Assembly: GCF_013362995.1 (NCBI RefSeq)
Contig: NZ_JABWDV010000466.1
Location: 1-34,956, forward strand
DNA length: 34,956 nucleotides
Reading direction: 5' to 3'
From: Streptomyces sp. TRM64462
GTDB taxonomy: Bacteria; Actinomycetota; Actinomycetes; Streptomycetales; Streptomycetaceae
The notes beneath the pieces are model-generated. The model was not told the origin of the DNA, did no database searches, and was given only the letters and a program-made list of their open reading frames with translations. A program made the translations under genes and the position numbers. Within the stretch, counting starts at the first letter, position 1; every line of letters begins with the position of its first letter. Positions 31,939 to 34,956 of the stretch are shown here, piece after piece.

Positions 31939-34034
31939 TGGACGCCCGCCACCCCCTCGGCCTTCTTGTTGCCGTCGTTGGCGGCTTCCCCGATCTGCTT
32001 GTAGATGCCGTGATCCTTCGAGTAGCCCTCGTGGGTCGGGTCCTCGGCCCACTCCTTGTTCTGCTGGTACCAGATGTCCGCGATCTGCTGGAGCTCCTGG
32101 GTGCGCTTGCCGTACGTCTCCTGGTGATCCGCGGTGGCCTGAGCGTTGATCTTGTTCTGCTCGTCCTCCAGCATCTTCGACGTGATCGCGTCCACGACAC
32201 GCTGCGCCGCGTCGCCGGCCGGATGCCACGGTGTGACGAGGCCGCCGATGACGTGGTACCTGCCGACCTTGTCCCACGACGCGTCGGCGAGCTTCTCGCC
32301 CTTCTCGTCGTTGGTCGCCTGGTAGCGGGCCTCCTCCAGGAAGCCGATGGTGCGCCCTGCCCGGTCCAGGCTGTCCTCGGGGTGCTCCTTCTCCGTGTAG
32401 ATGTCGGCCGTGATCGCGCCGTGCATCTGCGTGACGAGCTCGCCGTAGGCGTCCTTGTTCCGCGAGATCTGCTTGCTGACCTCCATGAGCTGCGCCGAGT
32501 CGAGCTCGTGCCGTGACACCGGGTCGCTCATCGCCTTGTGGACCCAGTCGCCGTGGTTGCCCATGGCGAGCGCCATGTCGTCGCGCAGCTCCGGCGGGAA
32601 GTCGTTGCCCATGCCGGCGAGGATGCCGAGGGACCGCTTCATGGCCTCCCGCTGCTCCGGCGAGTGCGGCAGGAACTCGGCGTTCGGGTCCTTCGGGTCG
32701 GACACGCCCGACACCGCAGCGAACATCGCCCGCCCGGCCGCGTCCCTCGCCTCGTTCGGGCCGTCCTTCAGCGGTGAGTCGTCGAAGTACGGGCGCTCCT
32801 TCAGCACCCACTGAGCGTTGTCCTGCGGCTCCTTCGCGTTGAAGAACTGCGTCGCGGCGTCCGGGCTGTTGGACAGGGCCGTCATGAAGCCGGTCATCGG
32901 GTCGCGGCCGAACTCGCCGTCGCCGATGAAGTTCATCTTGGGCATCATCGGACCCATGCCCTGCCAGTACCGGTCCGGGATCTTCATCTTCTTCTCGGTG
33001 GCGACCAGCTCGTTGCCGTACTTATTGAGGAACCGGTCGTCGTAGTCACCGGTGCGCATGAGGTTGCTCATGATCTGGTAGCCCCAGACCTCGGCGCCGC
33101 GCGTCTTGTAGCGCTCGCCGGAGAGCCGCACCATGTCGTTCTCCCACTGCCGCATGGCGGGGCTGTCCGACTGGGTGGCGCCGCCCAGGACGACGCCGAG
33201 GTTCTTCTGGAACTCGCCGAGCTGGTTGAGCTGCGTCCTGGTCAGCGTCCGGGTCAGCTCGTTCGTGTTGTCCGGGCTCGACAGGTCCGCCCAGAACTCC
33301 AGGGTCCTCTTCGGGCCCAGCGTCGTGGCGAACTTCTCCTGGAAGAGCGGGTCGTTCTTGTACGCCGCCAGCGTGGAGTTGAGCTTCAGGAACTCCTCGG
33401 GCGACATCTCGTCGCCCTTGCTCTTGATGAGGGCGGCCGCCTCCTCCGCCTTCTTGAGGGCCTCGGCCGCGCTGTCGCGGTCGCCGTACGAGGCGCCGGA
33501 GAAGCCGTGCTCGGCCTGGGACGAGAGGGCGCGCAGCACCTTCGCCGCGGACTCGTCGCTCTCGGTCGCCCGGTTGAGGATGCGCTGGACGTCGTCCCGG
33601 AGGTGGTCCACGTCCTGCTGCGAGTGGCTGGGCACCTCGTGGCCCTTGGCGGCGCGGTCGGGGTGGATGTTCATGGTGACGGTGAAGCCGCCGTCGCCGG
33701 TCGGCGTCACCGTGAGGTTCTTCTTCAGGCCCCGGGTGATCGCCTGGTCAAGCTGCTCCTTGTAGTCCTGGAGCTCGTCCCTGGTGTCCTTGAGGATGTT
33801 GTGGATGCTCTTCGCCTGCGTGTGCGCGTCCGAGAACTCGCCGGCGGTCTTCGTGATGAAGGCACGAGTGATCTGGGCGTTCTCTCCCGCCCAGTTCGCC
33901 TTGTCCGATTTCGCCTTCATATCGTCGCGGGCGTCCGTCTCCAGCGCCTTCAGTTTTTCCACGACGCCGTTCCAGGCGGTAATGGCCTGGTTGAGCTGGG
34001 CGAAGTTCGCGTGGCGCAGCGTTTCGAGATCCAT
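31935..34034 (-). CDS. Large protein with N-terminal WXG100-like domain
   Basis: The product is 699 aa. Residues 1-110 are helical with WNG at 21-23 and WAG at 48-50 in NWAGENAQITRAFITKTAGE, the helix-WXG-helix pattern of ESX/WXG100 proteins. A beta-containing segment (LTVTPTGDGGFTVTMNIHPD) follows, then a long, largely helical body with AMRQWENDMVRLSGERYKTR, GWQ-type aromatic stretches such as DRYWQGMGPMMPKMNFIGDG, and a C-terminal charged region. I do not see a known toxin catalytic motif. It may belong to a Streptomyces family of unknown function (possibly DUF6571). There is no signal peptide, consistent with type VII-type export. The stop overlaps the lipoprotein start and its ATG overlaps the upstream stop. 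Confidence 0.8.
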   Translation of the reverse strand: MDLETLRHANFAQLNQAITAWNGVVEKLKALETDARDDMKAKSDKANWAGENAQITRAFITKTAGEFSDAHTQAKSIHNILKDTRDELQDYKEQLDQAITRGLKKNLTVTPTGDGGFTVTMNIHPDRAAKGHEVPSHSQQDVDHLRDDVQRILNRATESDESAAKVLRALSSQAEHGFSGASYGDRDSAAEALKKAEEAAALIKSKGDEMSPEEFLKLNSTLAAYKNDPLFQEKFATTLGPKRTLEFWADLSSPDNTNELTRTLTRTQLNQLGEFQKNLGVVLGGATQSDSPAMRQWENDMVRLSGERYKTRGAEVWGYQIMSNLMRTGDYDDRFLNKYGNELVATEKKMKIPDRYWQGMGPMMPKMNFIGDGEFGRDPMTGFMTALSNSPDAATQFFNAKEPQDNAQWVLKERPYFDDSPLKDGPNEARDAAGRAMFAAVSGVSDPKDPNAEFLPHSPEQREAMKRSLGILAGMGNDFPPELRDDMALAMGNHGDWVHKAMSDPVSRHELDSAQLMEVSKQISRNKDAYGELVTQMHGAITADIYTEKEHPEDSLDRAGRTIGFLEEARYQATNDEKGEKLADASWDKVGRYHVIGGLVTPWHPAGDAAQRVVDAITSKMLEDEQNKINAQATADHQETYGKRTQELQQIADIWYQQNKEWAEDPTHEGYSKDHGIYKQIGEAANDGNKKAEGVAGVQ

Positions 34035-34483
34035 CAGCGCTGCGTCCTCTCCGTGAAGCCCTGGTCGAGCGTGGTGATACTGCTCACCATTCCGGTGATG
34101 CGGTATTCGTCGCCGGCGTGTGCCTTCTGTGTGAAGTCCAGGTGATTGGAGATGTGCGCACAGGCGTCCAGCAGCGTCTTGAGCTGCTTCTCCCAGTTCT
34201 CCTGTACGTGATCGAGGGCGCCGCCCAGCGCGAACCCCTGCGTCGTCAGGTCCTTGGCCGCGGTCTGGCTGATGGACCAGGCGTCCCGGCCGTGTTTGCC
34301 CAGTTTGTCGAAGAGTTTGAACGCGCTGTCACCGACGGCCGCGAGGTCCTTCTGGTGCACCTTGAGGTCGCCGCCCTGCGGTGTGCCGCCGCCGTGCTCG
34401 GGCGGGAGCTGATTGAGGCGCATCGCCGTCGCGTTCTTCTCGGCGGCCTCGCTTTTGAGCTGTTCCCATTCGTCCCAGGCCAT
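34034..34483 (-). CDS. Small helical protein, ESX-partner-like
   Basis: The product is 149 aa from ATG 34483 with AAGGAG 6 nt upstream. It starts MAWDEWEQLKSEAAE, has a Gly-rich break (PPEHGGGTPQGGD), then two long helices (LAAVGDSAFKLFDKLGKHGR; FALGGALDHVQENWEKQLKT) and a DACAHISNHLDFTQKAH segment. There is no signal peptide and no clear WXG, but size and helix layout resemble WXG100-superfamily partners found beside larger WXG proteins in Streptomyces. Its stop and the next start share one base (ATGA-type overlap), so the two are coupled and may form a heterodimer for export. Function is inferred from context. Confidence 0.72.
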   Translation of the reverse strand: MAWDEWEQLKSEAAEKNATAMRLNQLPPEHGGGTPQGGDLKVHQKDLAAVGDSAFKLFDKLGKHGRDAWSISQTAAKDLTTQGFALGGALDHVQENWEKQLKTLLDACAHISNHLDFTQKAHAGDEYRITGMVSSITTLDQGFTERTQR

Positions 34484-34604
34484 GAAGGCTCCTTCCCCCG
34501 CGCCCTGCCTCGGTGACTCCGGTGTTCCATTTCTTTGCTGCGGGCGTCAACTTAGCAATGGCGTACGGGATCTGTCCCGGCCGGGACGGGGAGGTTCCGG
34601 GGCC

Positions 34605-34956
34605 CTACGCGCCCTCCGGCGACAGGGCGGGCGCGGGGACGACGAGCGACCAGGCGGCCGGCCGCACCGTCCACGTACGGGCCTCCACGGGCCCCGTGAC
34701 CAGCGCGTCCGCCCGGTAGCGGAACGCCGACCCGGCCGCCCCGGTCACGGTCACCGTCCGGGCGGTGGACCGCAGCGGCGCGGCCGCCCTGGGGTGCACC
34801 ACGACGTGGGCGGCACCGTCCTGTGACGCGACCGTGACGCCCTCCACCGGGTCGTCCACGTCGCTGAGCACCCGCCCGTCCGCCTCCACGCGCAGCCGGT
34901 GCCCGCGCATCTGCGGCACCCGGGCGCCCTGCGGCGGCCCCACCAGGCCCCGCACC
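34605..34956 (-). CDS. Probable diacylglycerol kinase-like protein, C-terminal part
   Basis: This is a partial gene: its stop (TAG on the minus strand) is at 34607-34605 and its 5' end lies beyond the window. About 117 residues are visible: RGHRLRVEADGRVLSDVDDP, VEGVTVASQDGAAHVVVHP, ARTVTVTGAAGSAFRYRADA and LVTGPVEARTWTVRPAAWSL. The beta-rich pattern, with FRYRAD, GPV-RTW and WxL-VPxP near the end, resembles the C-terminal domain of actinobacterial DAGK-type lipid kinases. The catalytic GGDGT motif would be outside the window, so the call is tentative. The 120-bp gap to the WXG-like operon contains a small palindrome GTCCCGGCCGGGAC (34574-34587). Confidence 0.5.
   Translation of the reverse strand, partial: VRGLVGPPQGARVPQMRGHRLRVEADGRVLSDVDDPVEGVTVASQDGAAHVVVHPRAAAPLRSTARTVTVTGAAGSAFRYRADALVTGPVEARTWTVRPAAWSLVVPAPALSPEGA

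Noticed and set aside
34545..34550. TTGACG on the minus strand as -35 of the WXG-like operon
   Set aside because: No acceptable -10 is present at 16-19 bp spacing, so a promoter was not called.

Overview
The window is very GC-rich with strong third-position GC bias, and it contains a dnaK-grpE-dnaJ-hspR operon, a HAIR operator, TANNNT -10 boxes close to start codons and many GTG/TTG starts. Together these indicate a Streptomyces (or very close actinomycete) chromosome core. A consensus parS core at 17384-17397 suggests, by inference, the origin-proximal part of the chromosome. No tRNA, rRNA, transposase, phage gene or CRISPR array was found.

Layout. (1) 1-3186: heat-shock operon dnaK (5'-truncated), grpE, dnaJ and hspR, closed by a clear terminator; a DUF4232-type lipoprotein follows. 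(2) 4014-5817: an accessory island. A LuxR-type regulator with a TrmB/PLD-like sensor region is divergent from a two-gene unit: a secreted 94-aa peptide with five [E/D]PTW[E/D] repeats and a 105-aa Rieske-like miniprotein without cluster ligands. A palindrome lies upstream of the regulator and an 18-bp-stem terminator closes the unit. I do not recognise this module; it is the best candidate here for an undescribed system. (3) 5967-9102: a PPOX-family flavoprotein and clpB, divergent around a HAIR site. (4) 9301-12087: YbjN-like protein, class I aminotransferase, then two related small membrane proteins with Gly/Ser/Cys tails and duplicated upstream DNA, and a 28-aa membrane peptide. (5) 12443-19831: DUF2617 protein, membrane-anchored spermidine synthase-like protein, CoxG-like SRPBCC protein with an (Ala-Asp)10 tract, aldose epimerase, pyrE, parS, fba and a PatB/MalY-type aminotransferase. 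(6) 19858-21466: DUF3151 protein, an intergenic inverted-repeat element and a DUF3152 zincin-like protein.

(7) 21577-24747: a kynurenine-pathway cluster (tryptophan 2,3-dioxygenase, kynureninase and an alpha/beta hydrolase likely to be the formylkynurenine formamidase), predicted to convert tryptophan to anthranilate plus alanine. (8) 24905-28083: NarL-type two-component pair and a cytochrome P450. (9) 28172-31346: ABC exporter (ATPase plus large permease) divergent from a GbsR/MarR-like regulator, with a perfect 16-bp palindrome between them. A six-copy 17-bp tandem array joins the 3' ends of the P450 and permease genes. (10) 31387-34483: a translationally coupled three-gene operon with a WXG-like helical small protein, a 699-aa protein with an N-terminal WXG100-like segment and a lipoprotein, suggestive of type VII-type secretion or a cell-surface role. 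(11) 34605-end: the 3' part of a probable diacylglycerol kinase-like gene.

A recurring feature is genes without a Shine-Dalgarno sequence but with a -10-like hexamer 6-8 nt before the start codon (PPOX protein, aminotransferase, spermidine synthase-like, CoxG-like, epimerase, pyrE, kinase, P450, GbsR-like), which points to widespread leaderless initiation. All function calls come from reading the sequence; no database search was run.
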